NCBI GenBank assembly: GCA_902766305.1
Contig: CACXDE010000358.1
Span: forward strand, 1-5,659
DNA length: 5,659 nt
Origin: an uncultured Ruminococcus sp.
GTDB taxonomy: Bacteria; Bacillota; Clostridia; Oscillospirales; Acutalibacteraceae
Reading direction: 5' to 3'
Shown one piece after another: positions 1 through 5,460 of the stretch. The translations under genes were made by a program, and so were the position numbers. Under the pieces are notes generated by a model. The model had not been told where the DNA came from, ran no database searches, and saw only the letters and a list, made by a program, of their open reading frames with translations. Each line of letters starts with the position of its first letter. The first letter of the stretch is position 1.

Positions 1-2379
1 GGCTTTTGTCATCGGTTGTTTCTTGATATTGACGGCGAGGTTTGCTGTTCAAATGCGGCTTGCAAAGAAGCTCAACAGGCGCAGAAAGAAACGATCTACC
101 ATGAAAGCACAAAAGAGTACGCCGACATAAAACGCTCTTATGATGCTTATGTGCGGCGGTACAAAAGCTATCTCGTTACGGCTCGTATCGATACGCTTTA
201 TCCCGATAAGTTTGACGAATTTATGCAGGCAAAAGAGGAACGACAAGCCGAGATGAACAGACTGAAATTGCTTTATGAAAAGCTTGTGCAGAATAATCCG
301 GATGACGCAGAGGCTCACTGGGGTCTCATACTCTGCAAATACGGAATAGAGTATGTGGAAGACCCGGCAACCTTCAAGCGTATACCCACCTGTCACCGTA
401 CATCGTTTGATTCTATAATTTCAGACGAGGATTATAAAGAGGCTGTCCGCTGCGCTGATGCAACACAGCGTGAAATATATCAGTGTGAAGCGAAGGAAAT
501 TGACCGCATACAAAAGGAAATACTTGCCATTTCTGCAAAGGAAGAACCGTATGACGTTTTCATCTGCTACAAGGAAAGCGAGAACGGCGTACGCACACCT
601 GACAGCGTTATCGCAAACGATATTTATTACCAGCTCAAAACAGAGGGCTTCAAGGTTTTCTATGCTGCAATATCCCTTGAAAGTAAGCTTGGTTCTGCGT
701 ATGAACCGTGCATTTTTGCGGCTCTGAACAGTGCAAAGGTAATGCTCGCCATCGGCACAAAGCCCGAGTATTTTAATGCCGTATGGGTAAAAAACGAATG
801 GTCAAGATTTCTCAAGATGATGAAGAAGGACCGCTCAAAGCTCCTTATCCCGTGCTATAAGGATATGGACGCTTACGAGCTGCCGGAGGAGTTTGCGCAT
901 TTGCAGGCGCAGGATATGGGCAAGATCGGCTTTATAAATGATATTGTGCGCGGTATCAGAAAGGTGATTGTAAAGGATGAGCCGAAGCCTGTACAAACCG
1001 TGCAGACTGTGGTAAAGCAGGTTTCAGCGGGGAATACAAATGTTGAATCGCTGCTTAAAAGAGTTTTCATATTCCTTGAAGACGGCGACTGGCAGAGTGC
1101 GGATGAATACTGCGAAAAGGCACTTGACCTTGACCCGGAAAACGGCAGGGCATATTTAGGAAAGCTTATGTCGGAAAAGTGTGTAAGAGAACAGGATGAT
1201 CTTAAAAATCTGAACGAACCCTTTGACAGCAATCTAAATTACAAGAAGATAATCAGATACGGTGATGACCAGCTTATAAATGCAATAAAAGGGTATATTG
1301 CGGTTATCAATGAAAGAAAGCTCCTTGAACAAAAAGAGGATATTTATAAGAAAGCATTGACCATATACAATTACCCGGGATCCAAAAAGAAAGATATAAC
1401 AAAGGCAAAGGAACTGTTTGAAAGTATTTCCGGCTGCAAGGATGCGGATGAATATGTCCGGAAATATGAGGACAGATTACAGGAAGCGCAGTATCAGAGA
1501 GCTGTCAGAATATCCAGGGATGGTTATGTATCATCCAAAGCATATGATAAAGAGGATCTCTTTGAACCGGCACCCGCCCCCCAAAAAACAGCGGACGGCA
1601 GGGTAGTAATCGGCACATTCCGGTCAATCAGTCAGACCACGTGTTTCATAGTTGCGGCGGAGATCTTTGAGTCAATGCCGGAATATAAGGATTCGGCTGA
1701 ACGGGCAAAAAATCTGCGTCAGCGTATAGAGGAAGCCAAAAAATCATCGATCCACAGCGATGCAAATGTAAGGCTTGACGATGCAAAGGAGAACTACAAA
1801 AAAGCCATCAACGAGAAAAACACCGAAAGCATTACCATGGCTGTCAAAGAATTATCCAAAGCAAAGGAACAATATGAAAAGATCAGGGTTTTCAAGGATT
1901 CTGAGGAACGGATAAAGGAATGTGACCGGCTTTCGGAGGAATACGAACAAGCTATAATAAATATCAATGCCGAAAAGCAGGCGGCAATAATTGCGGCAGA
2001 AAAGGCAAAGAAAAGAAAGAAAATACTGACTGCAATTGCCATTGTCGCAGTACTTGCAGCTGCCGGAATAATATTTACAGTCGCATACATAATACCGGAA
2101 ACAAAATACAATAATGCGGTTGAATTAATGAACAGCGGAAGTTATGCAGAAGCAACGACAGCTTTTGAGGAATTGGGGAATTACAAGGATTCTGAAACAC
2201 AAATAAAAGAGATTACCTACAATAAAGCATTAGAATTATTAAACAGCGGCAAATATGAAGAAGCTAAAATAGCCTTTGAAGAAACAGTCGGATTGAAGTC
2301 TGACGGAACTGTGGTTGCTGCAGGGGATAATACTTATGGTCAGTGTAATGTATCCGATTGGAAGCTGAAAACGGAATGA
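1..2379 (+). CDS. TIR-domain membrane protein with TPR-like repeats and a C-terminal RCC1 remnant (5' partial)
   Basis: The frame is open from base 1. The TTG at 16 has no convincing ribosome site and lies inside a cysteine-bearing segment that looks like the second half of a zinc ribbon (FCHR, then CC and C within 20 residues), so the true start is probably upstream. Numbering from that TTG: a helical segment precedes a TIR domain at about 179-318. The TIR domain shows the first strand YDVFICYKES, the conserved SAYEP segment with Glu230 where NAD-cleaving TIR domains carry their catalytic Glu, and the WVKNEW box at 257-262. A Pro/Val/Gln linker (320-342) leads to TPR-like helices with recurring KDS/KDA motifs. 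One transmembrane helix (670-693) follows KKRKK, which predicts N-inside, C-outside. The outer part has a 37-residue repeat (698-734), a second copy cut short at about 756, and one RCC1-like unit (757-782). The likely role is a membrane-anchored TIR NADase or signalling protein with an outer sensor. The family call is firm; substrate and trigger are inferred. Confidence 0.93.
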   Translation, partial: GFCHRLFLDIDGEVCCSNAACKEAQQAQKETIYHESTKEYADIKRSYDAYVRRYKSYLVTARIDTLYPDKFDEFMQAKEERQAEMNRLKLLYEKLVQNNPDDAEAHWGLILCKYGIEYVEDPATFKRIPTCHRTSFDSIISDEDYKEAVRCADATQREIYQCEAKEIDRIQKEILAISAKEEPYDVFICYKESENGVRTPDSVIANDIYYQLKTEGFKVFYAAISLESKLGSAYEPCIFAALNSAKVMLAIGTKPEYFNAVWVKNEWSRFLKMMKKDRSKLLIPCYKDMDAYELPEEFAHLQAQDMGKIGFINDIVRGIRKVIVKDEPKPVQTVQTVVKQVSAGNTNVESLLKRVFIFLEDGDWQSADEYCEKALDLDPENGRAYLGKLMSEKCVREQDDLKNLNEPFDSNLNYKKIIRYGDDQLINAIKGYIAVINERKLLEQKEDIYKKALTIYNYPGSKKKDITKAKELFESISGCKDADEYVRKYEDRLQEAQYQRAVRISRDGYVSSKAYDKEDLFEPAPAPQKTADGRVVIGTFRSISQTTCFIVAAEIFESMPEYKDSAERAKNLRQRIEEAKKSSIHSDANVRLDDAKENYKKAINEKNTESITMAVKELSKAKEQYEKIRVFKDSEERIKECDRLSEEYEQAIININAEKQAAIIAAEKAKKRKKILTAIAIVAVLAAAGIIFTVAYIIPETKYNNAVELMNSGSYAEATTAFEELGNYKDSETQIKEITYNKALELLNSGKYEEAKIAFEETVGLKSDGTVVAAGDNTYGQCNVSDWKLKTE
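535..975 (+). other. TIR domain coding segment
   Basis: This segment encodes the best-conserved part of the protein. It contains the beta-A strand (YDVFICYK), the RTPDSVIANDIYYQL helix, the GFKVFYA strand, a BB-loop-like stretch ending in KLGSAYEP, the AALNSAKVMLAIGT strand, and the KNEWSRF helix. The Glu of YEP (codon 703-705) aligns with the catalytic Glu of SARM1-like and bacterial NAD-hydrolysing TIR domains. Catalysis is inferred from this residue and not shown by the sequence alone. The conserved KYGIEYVEDP motif about 60 residues upstream belongs to the same Clostridial TIR protein type. Confidence 0.9.
2023..2094 (+). other. Transmembrane helix of the TIR protein
   Basis: The segment encodes 24 consecutive hydrophobic residues, starting ILTAIAIV and ending FTVAYII. 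It is directly preceded by the basic cluster KKRKK and followed by a Pro/Glu/Lys turn. By the positive-inside rule the TIR domain is cytoplasmic and the final 94 residues are outside. It is the only clear membrane span in the protein. Confidence 0.85.
2284..2364 (+). repeat. Solitary, probably truncated RCC1-like repeat at the C-terminus
   Basis: Residues 757-782 (TVGLKSDGTVVAAGDN followed by TYGQCNVSDW) match the unit of bacterial RCC1-like beta-propeller repeats, which normally occur in runs of several. Only one unit is present, with a five-residue tail (KLKTE) and then the stop. The unit begins abruptly inside the second copy of a 37-residue TPR-like repeat, after FEE, where the first copy continues LGNYKDS. 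This looks like a fusion or deletion joint. Confidence 0.7.
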
Positions 2380-2439
2380 GAAAATCCCCTCTTACTGAGT
2401 GCTGTCATTAACTTAAGACTGCTTTTCTAAGTCTCTTCC

Positions 2440-2520
2440 TGTCATCCTGAGCGTAAGCGAAGGATCTTTTCCACAAAAGCAGCATAATCAACAAGATTCT
2501 TCACTTCGTTCAGAATGACA
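2440..2520. repeat. Imperfect palindromic repeat, copy 1
   Basis: The left arm begins TGTCATCCTGAGCG and ends GGATCTT. The right arm begins AAGATTCTTC and ends CAGAATGACA. The arms are near-reverse complements around a loop containing CCACAAAAGCAGCATAA. The element starts 60 bases after the TIR stop codon and can fold into a long hairpin in either transcript, so it may serve as a bidirectional transcript end. It has no run of T, so it is not a standard terminator. I recall this TGTCATTCTGAGCG-type palindrome as a common dispersed element in many bacterial genomes. Confidence 0.8.
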
Positions 2521-2538
2521 AGATATACAAGTTATAGA

Positions 2539-2550
2539 TTTTACGTAAAA
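2539..2550. repeat. 12-bp perfect palindrome downstream of the toxin gene
   Basis: TTTTACGTAAAA is its own reverse complement. It lies 5 bases past the toxin stop codon in the toxin's direction of transcription. It is too AT-rich and loopless to be a convincing intrinsic terminator. It could be a protein-binding site or chance in AT-rich DNA. Confidence 0.35.
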
Positions 2551-2555
2551 CTAAA

Positions 2556-2831
2556 TCAGAATTCAAGATCGGAATGAGTACCAGTACGCATAAGAACCAA
2601 TAACAGCTCATCATTCTGAATCTCATATACCAAAAGCCAGTCGGGTTCAATATGACATTCACGGCAGCCAATATAATTACCCGTAAGAGCGTGGTCACGA
2701 TTCTTCGCCGGCAATGAAATTCCGTTTGCGATATTTTCAACAATATCCCATAGCTTATTTTCATCATAACCGCGCTTCTTCATAAGCTTCAGGTCTTTTT
2801 TGAATTTATTGTGTACTTTAATCTTCAGCAT
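2556..2831 (-). CDS. yafQ: YafQ-type mRNA interferase toxin (RelE/ParE superfamily)
   Basis: This 91-residue protein matches the usual YafQ length (E. coli YafQ has 92). YafQ toxins bind the ribosome and cut mRNA during translation. The key residues of E. coli YafQ all have counterparts: His47 (His50), His60 (His63), Asp64 and Trp65 (Asp67, Trp68), Arg82 (Arg83), His86 (His87) and the terminal Phe91. The family signatures HALTG, HIEPDWLLVY and RTGTHSDL are intact, so the toxin is predicted to be active. The ATG at 2831-2829 has GGGAGG six bases upstream (2843-2838), inside the antitoxin gene. The start overlaps the end of the antitoxin by 14 bases, as expected for translational coupling. Correspondences come from recalled E. 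coli YafQ residues. Confidence 0.95.
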   Translation of the reverse strand: MLKIKVHNKFKKDLKLMKKRGYDENKLWDIVENIANGISLPAKNRDHALTGNYIGCRECHIEPDWLLVYEIQNDELLLVLMRTGTHSDLEF

Positions 2832-3084
2832 CTAAAGCCTCCCTGAGCTGTGCAACACTGTCATAAGCTCTGCTGAGACCTATACCATTATGCGCTTCAA
2901 AAATCGTCTGTTCGGTTTCCGCATTGAACCGGGGCTGCCGGATGGTGAACGGAATCCCGCCGAATGCGATAGCCTGCCTGAGAAAAATATTCATCGCCGT
3001 ACTCATGTCCATCCCGAGAGAAGAAAAAAGCTCCTGCGCTTTTATTTTTACATCATCGTCAACTCTGATATTTATGCTTGCCAT
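2818..3084 (-). CDS. dinJ: DinJ/RelB-family antitoxin
   Basis: This 88-residue protein begins with a ribbon-helix-helix: strand ASINIRVDDDVK, then helices around AQELFSSLGMDMSTAMNIFLRQAIAFGG. The GMDMSTAMNIFLRQA core and the GGIPF segment are diagnostic of the RelB/DinJ family. The N-terminal half should dimerise and bind its own promoter. The C-terminal half (about 50-88) should wrap and neutralise the YafQ-type toxin encoded next. The ATG at 3084 has AAAGGAG eight bases upstream (3099-3093). It is first in a two-gene operon with the toxin, which is the standard dinJ-yafQ order. Autoregulation is expected from the family, and a palindrome overlaps the promoter. Confidence 0.95.
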   Translation of the reverse strand: MASINIRVDDDVKIKAQELFSSLGMDMSTAMNIFLRQAIAFGGIPFTIRQPRFNAETEQTIFEAHNGIGLSRAYDSVAQLREALDAED

Positions 3085-3092
3085 TATATCAG

Positions 3093-3099
3093 CTCCTTT
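3093..3099 (-). promoter_or_regulatory. Ribosome binding site of the antitoxin
   Basis: AAAGGAG on the minus strand lies eight bases before the ATG. It fixes the start at 3084 and is stronger than the toxin's own site, as expected when antitoxin must be in excess. Confidence 0.85.
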
Positions 3100-3106
3100 C
3101 TACACA

Positions 3107-3135
3107 ATTATACTACATTATATATTCAATGTCAA
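3107..3135 (-). promoter_or_regulatory. Sigma-A promoter of the toxin-antitoxin operon
   Basis: Read on the minus strand, TTGACA (3135-3130) and TATAAT (3112-3107) both match the sigma-A consensus exactly, with an optimal 17-base spacer. The -10 box is 22 bases from the antitoxin start codon, leaving a short leader that holds the ribosome site. A promoter this strong fits an operon that must be held down by its own antitoxin complex. Confidence 0.92.
3115..3132. promoter_or_regulatory. Candidate operator palindrome in the toxin-antitoxin promoter
   Basis: ACATT (3115-3119) and AATGT (3128-3132) form an inverted repeat with an 8-base gap. It overlaps the inner half of the -35 box and the spacer. 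The position suits a ribbon-helix-helix antitoxin repressor. The arms are short and AT-rich, so chance is possible. Confidence 0.5.
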
Positions 3136-3138
3136 TAC

Positions 3139-3187
3139 AACTTGAATTTCAGGCACGAAATTCAAGTTTCTTAAAAAGAAATTTGAA
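3139..3187. repeat. Two overlapping inverted repeats upstream of the toxin-antitoxin promoter
   Basis: AACTTGAATTTC (3139-3150) pairs perfectly with GAAATTCAAGTT (3157-3168) across a 6-base loop. The second arm's sequence then takes part in another inverted repeat: TTCAAGTTTCTT (3161-3172) with AAGAAATTTGAA (3176-3187), matching at 11 of 12 positions across 3 bases. The two hairpins share 3161-3168, so only one can form in a given transcript. No T-run follows either stem on either strand. As DNA, the block could be a multi-site operator or an upstream activating region 4 bases above the -35 box. Confidence 0.7.
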
Positions 3188-3234
3188 AGTTATATAACAC
3201 TGAGTTCCAAACTTTAATCCTGATTTTTTCACGC

Positions 3235-3322
3235 TGTCATTCTGAGCGTAAGCGAAGGATCTTTACCACAAAAGCAGCATAACCCAAAAGATTCTTCGTC
3301 GCTATCGCTCCTCAGAATGACA
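3235..3322. repeat. Imperfect palindromic repeat, copy 2
   Basis: The element begins TGTCATTCTGAGCGTAAGCG and ends CTCAGAATGACA, with arms complementary except for an extra GCGATAGCGA-like segment in the right arm. Its first 63 bases differ from copy 1 at only five positions, including the non-palindromic loop. The copies therefore share recent descent and are in direct orientation. They bracket the toxin-antitoxin operon. Confidence 0.8.
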
Positions 3323-3375
3323 AATTGGCAGCATTATTATTTGAAAATTGATTTCCGTGAATGACAGGTGATTTT

Positions 3376-3420
3376 ATGCCCCAAAAAGAAAAATCAAAAC
3401 CGAAGATAACAAAAATATGA
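3376..3420 (+). CDS. Possible 14-codon leader peptide upstream of the SPFH gene
   Basis: ATG at 3376 follows AGGTG (3366-3370) by five bases and opens a lysine-rich peptide, MPQKEKSKPKITKI, ending in TGA at 3418-3420. The stop is followed directly by the SPFH ribosome site (AAGAGG, 3421-3426). A ribosome finishing this ORF would sit on that site, which could couple or block SPFH translation. Five of 14 residues are Lys, but the region is A-rich, so this may be chance. No homologue is recognised. Confidence 0.3.
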   Translation: MPQKEKSKPKITKI

Positions 3421-3426
3421 AAGAGG
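3421..3426 (+). promoter_or_regulatory. Ribosome binding site of the SPFH gene
   Basis: AAGAGG lies nine bases before the ATG at 3436. It supports that start, which also places the first zinc-ribbon cysteines at residues 8 and 11. Confidence 0.75.
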
Positions 3427-3435
3427 TAGTTTACT

Positions 3436-5460
3436 ATGAGTAAATTTGTAATAGAGTGTCCGAACTGCGGTAAGTATGCCGAGGCAAGCTCCGGTCTGTT
3501 TGGGACAGGGCTGTTCGGCACTAAAAGTATAACGTGCAGCTGCCGCTATACCTTTGACGTTAAGACAAATAAGCTGACAAGCAGAAAATGCGCCCACTGC
3601 GGAAATGATGTCGTATTCGACCAGTCTAAGGGTGATACAGCACGATGCCCCGTCTGCCATGAAAAAATCAATCAGATGTCAGACCAGACTAAGGTTGAAG
3701 AATTTTCCTGCGCTCAGTGCGGCATGAAGCTTCTTGCCGCAAAAAACGCCGGTACATATACCTGCCCTGTCTGCGGCTGTGTGAACGATGTGCAAAGGCA
3801 GCTTGCACAAGAACGCATAAAAAAAGACGGACTTGCAAGCATAATTAAATACGAGGGCGACAACAATACCCTTATCTGGAAGCACCCTATCGAGGACTTT
3901 AACTTCGGCTCTCAGCTTATTGTTCATGAAAGTCAGGAGGCTGTGTTCTTCCGTGACGGTCAGGCGCTTGATACCTTCGGACCGGGGTGCTATACCCTCG
4001 AAACCCAACAGCTCCCGATACTTGAAAAATTCTATAAGCTGCCTACTGATACGGAAAGAACATTTCATTCAGAGGTATATTTCATTAATAAGACAGTTCA
4101 GATGGCGATAAAATGGGGTACGCCCGATAAGGTTCGCTTTATTGATCCGCTGACAAGTACGCCGCTTGAACTCGGTGCATCCGGCGAGATGAATATTACT
4201 GTAGACAACGGGCGCAAGCTGCTGATAAAGCTTGTCGGCACTACGGGCGGAATAGCATGGGGAGACGGCGCAGGCTTTACAAAGTCTTTGCAGTCCTCTT
4301 TCCGTCCGCTTATTGCAAATGCCGTCAAGACAAATCTTCCAGCTGTCATAAAGCAGAATGAAATAGATATTTTAGAGATAGATGAAAAACTGGACATCAT
4401 CTCTCAGTCCCTTTGCGGAAAGATAAAGGCTGGCTTTGAGGAATACGGTCTTACTATTGCGCAGTTCTATGTGACAAATGTTCTTCTTCCAGAGGACGCC
4501 CCCAACTTCAAGCGTATCCGTGAGCTGCATACAGTTATCCTGCAAAGTAAGGTTTTGCAGGCTCAGGCTGCGGTCAAGACGGTAGAAGCTCAGACAACGG
4601 CGCAGTACCGCACCGCCGAGGAACGCAGCAAAGCGGAGATAGAAGCAGCTCACAGAGAAACAGTTCTACAGCAGCAGACAACTGAAACTGAGATCGCCCG
4701 CCTTAAGGCTGAACGCAGAGTGATAGAAGCGCAGGCGGAGGCACAGGCAATGCGTTTGCAGGGACTTTCAGAAGCAGAGGTCATGAAAGCCAAGGGCTAC
4801 AGTGAAAAGGATGTTATACAGGCGGATGTACAGAAAGCATATGCCGAGGGTATCGGAAATATGGGCGGCGGCTCTGGCAGCGGCAGCAGCGTTGTCGGCG
4901 ATATAATGGGGGTTGGTATCGGTGTGGCAGCAGCACAGACAGTTGCTCCCCAGCTTGGCAATATGTTTGCCGGAATTAACACTAACCAGAACAGCGAACC
5001 TAAAACTGACGCTAAGACAGGCTGGGATTGCCCCGTCTGCGGATGTGAGAATATCATAAGCAGATTCTGTCCTGACTGCGGCGGCAAAAAGCCTGAACCG
5101 AAACAGGCAGATACATGGGATTGCAGCTGCGGAAACAAGGGTATTACAGGGTTGTTCTGCGGCGACTGCGGTGCGAAAAAGCCTGAGCCGAAAACAGCCG
5201 GCACATGGGACTGTAAATGCGGCAATAAAGGCATTACAGGCAATTTCTGCAATATGTGCGGCAGCAAGCGTCCAGAAGAAGCCAAAACCTGGAGCTGCAA
5301 GTGCGGCAACAAAAATATAACAGGAAACTTCTGCAATATATGCGGCGCAAAAAAGCCGGAAGAAAAAACGACATGGGATTGTGAGTGCGGAAATAAGGGT
5401 ATAACCGGAATGTTTTGCAGCAGCTGCGGAAAGAAAAGGAGTTACTGTACAAGTCTATAG
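3436..5460 (+). CDS. YdjI-type SPFH-domain protein with N- and C-terminal zinc ribbons
   Basis: The 674-residue protein has three zinc ribbons first: Cys8/11/34/36, Cys52/55/71/74 and Cys92/95/110/113. An SPFH (stomatin/prohibitin/flotillin) domain follows at about 150-350, with the signature stretch GSQLIVHESQEAVFFRDGQA and the closing FYVTNVLLPED. Residues 355-470 are an Ala/Glu/Gln-rich coiled coil. A Gly/Ser-rich, weakly hydrophobic stretch (476-520) leads to five tandem zinc ribbons (530-665). This matches the COG4260/YdjI type, often annotated 'virion core protein-like'. Such proteins form membrane-associated rings or scaffolds; B. subtilis YdjI works with PspA in envelope stress. No transmembrane helix is seen, so membrane contact is probably peripheral. 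The final codons (YCTSL) seem to come from a repeat element. It is on the same strand as the TIR gene. The family is firm; partnership with TIR is inferred. Confidence 0.94.
   Translation: MSKFVIECPNCGKYAEASSGLFGTGLFGTKSITCSCRYTFDVKTNKLTSRKCAHCGNDVVFDQSKGDTARCPVCHEKINQMSDQTKVEEFSCAQCGMKLLAAKNAGTYTCPVCGCVNDVQRQLAQERIKKDGLASIIKYEGDNNTLIWKHPIEDFNFGSQLIVHESQEAVFFRDGQALDTFGPGCYTLETQQLPILEKFYKLPTDTERTFHSEVYFINKTVQMAIKWGTPDKVRFIDPLTSTPLELGASGEMNITVDNGRKLLIKLVGTTGGIAWGDGAGFTKSLQSSFRPLIANAVKTNLPAVIKQNEIDILEIDEKLDIISQSLCGKIKAGFEEYGLTIAQFYVTNVLLPEDAPNFKRIRELHTVILQSKVLQAQAAVKTVEAQTTAQYRTAEERSKAEIEAAHRETVLQQQTTETEIARLKAERRVIEAQAEAQAMRLQGLSEAEVMKAKGYSEKDVIQADVQKAYAEGIGNMGGGSGSGSSVVGDIMGVGIGVAAAQTVAPQLGNMFAGINTNQNSEPKTDAKTGWDCPVCGCENIISRFCPDCGGKKPEPKQADTWDCSCGNKGITGLFCGDCGAKKPEPKTAGTWDCKCGNKGITGNFCNMCGSKRPEEAKTWSCKCGNKNITGNFCNICGAKKPEEKTTWDCECGNKGITGMFCSSCGKKRSYCTSL
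5020..5430 (+). repeat. Five tandem zinc-ribbon repeats in the SPFH gene
   Basis: The repeats begin at Trp530, 561, 591, 619 and 647, so the spacing shrinks from 31 to 30, 28 and 28 residues. Repeats 2-5 follow TW-(D/S)-C-x-CGNK-x-ITG-x-FC-x-x-CG and differ at few positions. The first is the most diverged (CPVCGC, then FCPDCG). Each has four cysteines placed to bind one zinc. Their similarity points to local duplication, and copy number may vary between strains. Confidence 0.9.

Larger units (their letters stand above)
3085..3435. other. Divergent intergenic region between the antitoxin and SPFH genes
   Basis: This 351-base gap is mostly accounted for. From left to right it holds the antitoxin ribosome site and promoter, the overlapping inverted repeats, an AT-rich stretch (3188-3234) with nothing I can name, palindromic repeat copy 2, and a stretch (3323-3435) with a possible 14-codon leader ORF and the SPFH ribosome site. 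I see no convincing sigma-A promoter for the SPFH gene. The best -10-like match is TATTAT at 3335-3340, with no fitting -35. Confidence 0.7.

Noticed and set aside
16..18. TTG as the start codon of the TIR protein
   Set aside because: The frame is open to base 1, there is no ribosome site before it, and the surrounding cysteines look like half of a zinc ribbon continuing from upstream.
873..1232. 119-codon minus-strand frame inside the TIR gene
   Set aside because: The Ser/Phe-rich composition is typical of antisense to Glu/Lys-rich helices. There is no motif and no ribosome site.
2419..2435. Weak stem AGACT/AGTCT after the TIR gene as an intrinsic terminator
   Set aside because: There are only five base pairs, it is AT-rich, and no T-run follows. 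The palindromic repeat just downstream is a better candidate for shaping the transcript end.
2510..2767. 85-codon minus-strand frame overlapping the toxin in another register
   Set aside because: The overlapping YafQ frame has all catalytic residues, a ribosome site and an operon partner. This one has none of these.
2890..3174. Plus-strand frames of 94 and 73 codons across the antitoxin and its promoter
   Set aside because: They run antisense to a clear RelB/DinJ antitoxin and through its promoter, with no domain of their own.
2440..3322. CRISPR array formed by the repeated palindromes
   Set aside because: There are only two copies, about 715 bases apart, of 81-88 bases, with genes between them. 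This does not resemble a repeat-spacer pattern.
3679..4068. 129-codon minus-strand frame inside the SPFH gene
   Set aside because: It lies wholly antisense to a well-conserved domain and shows no recognisable motif or start signal.
4797..5336. 179-codon minus-strand frame rich in Pro, Leu and Ser
   Set aside because: It is the antisense of the zinc-ribbon repeats. Its repeated pattern (LLPHLQ-like) mirrors the cysteine repeats on the plus strand, and it has no ribosome site or known domain.
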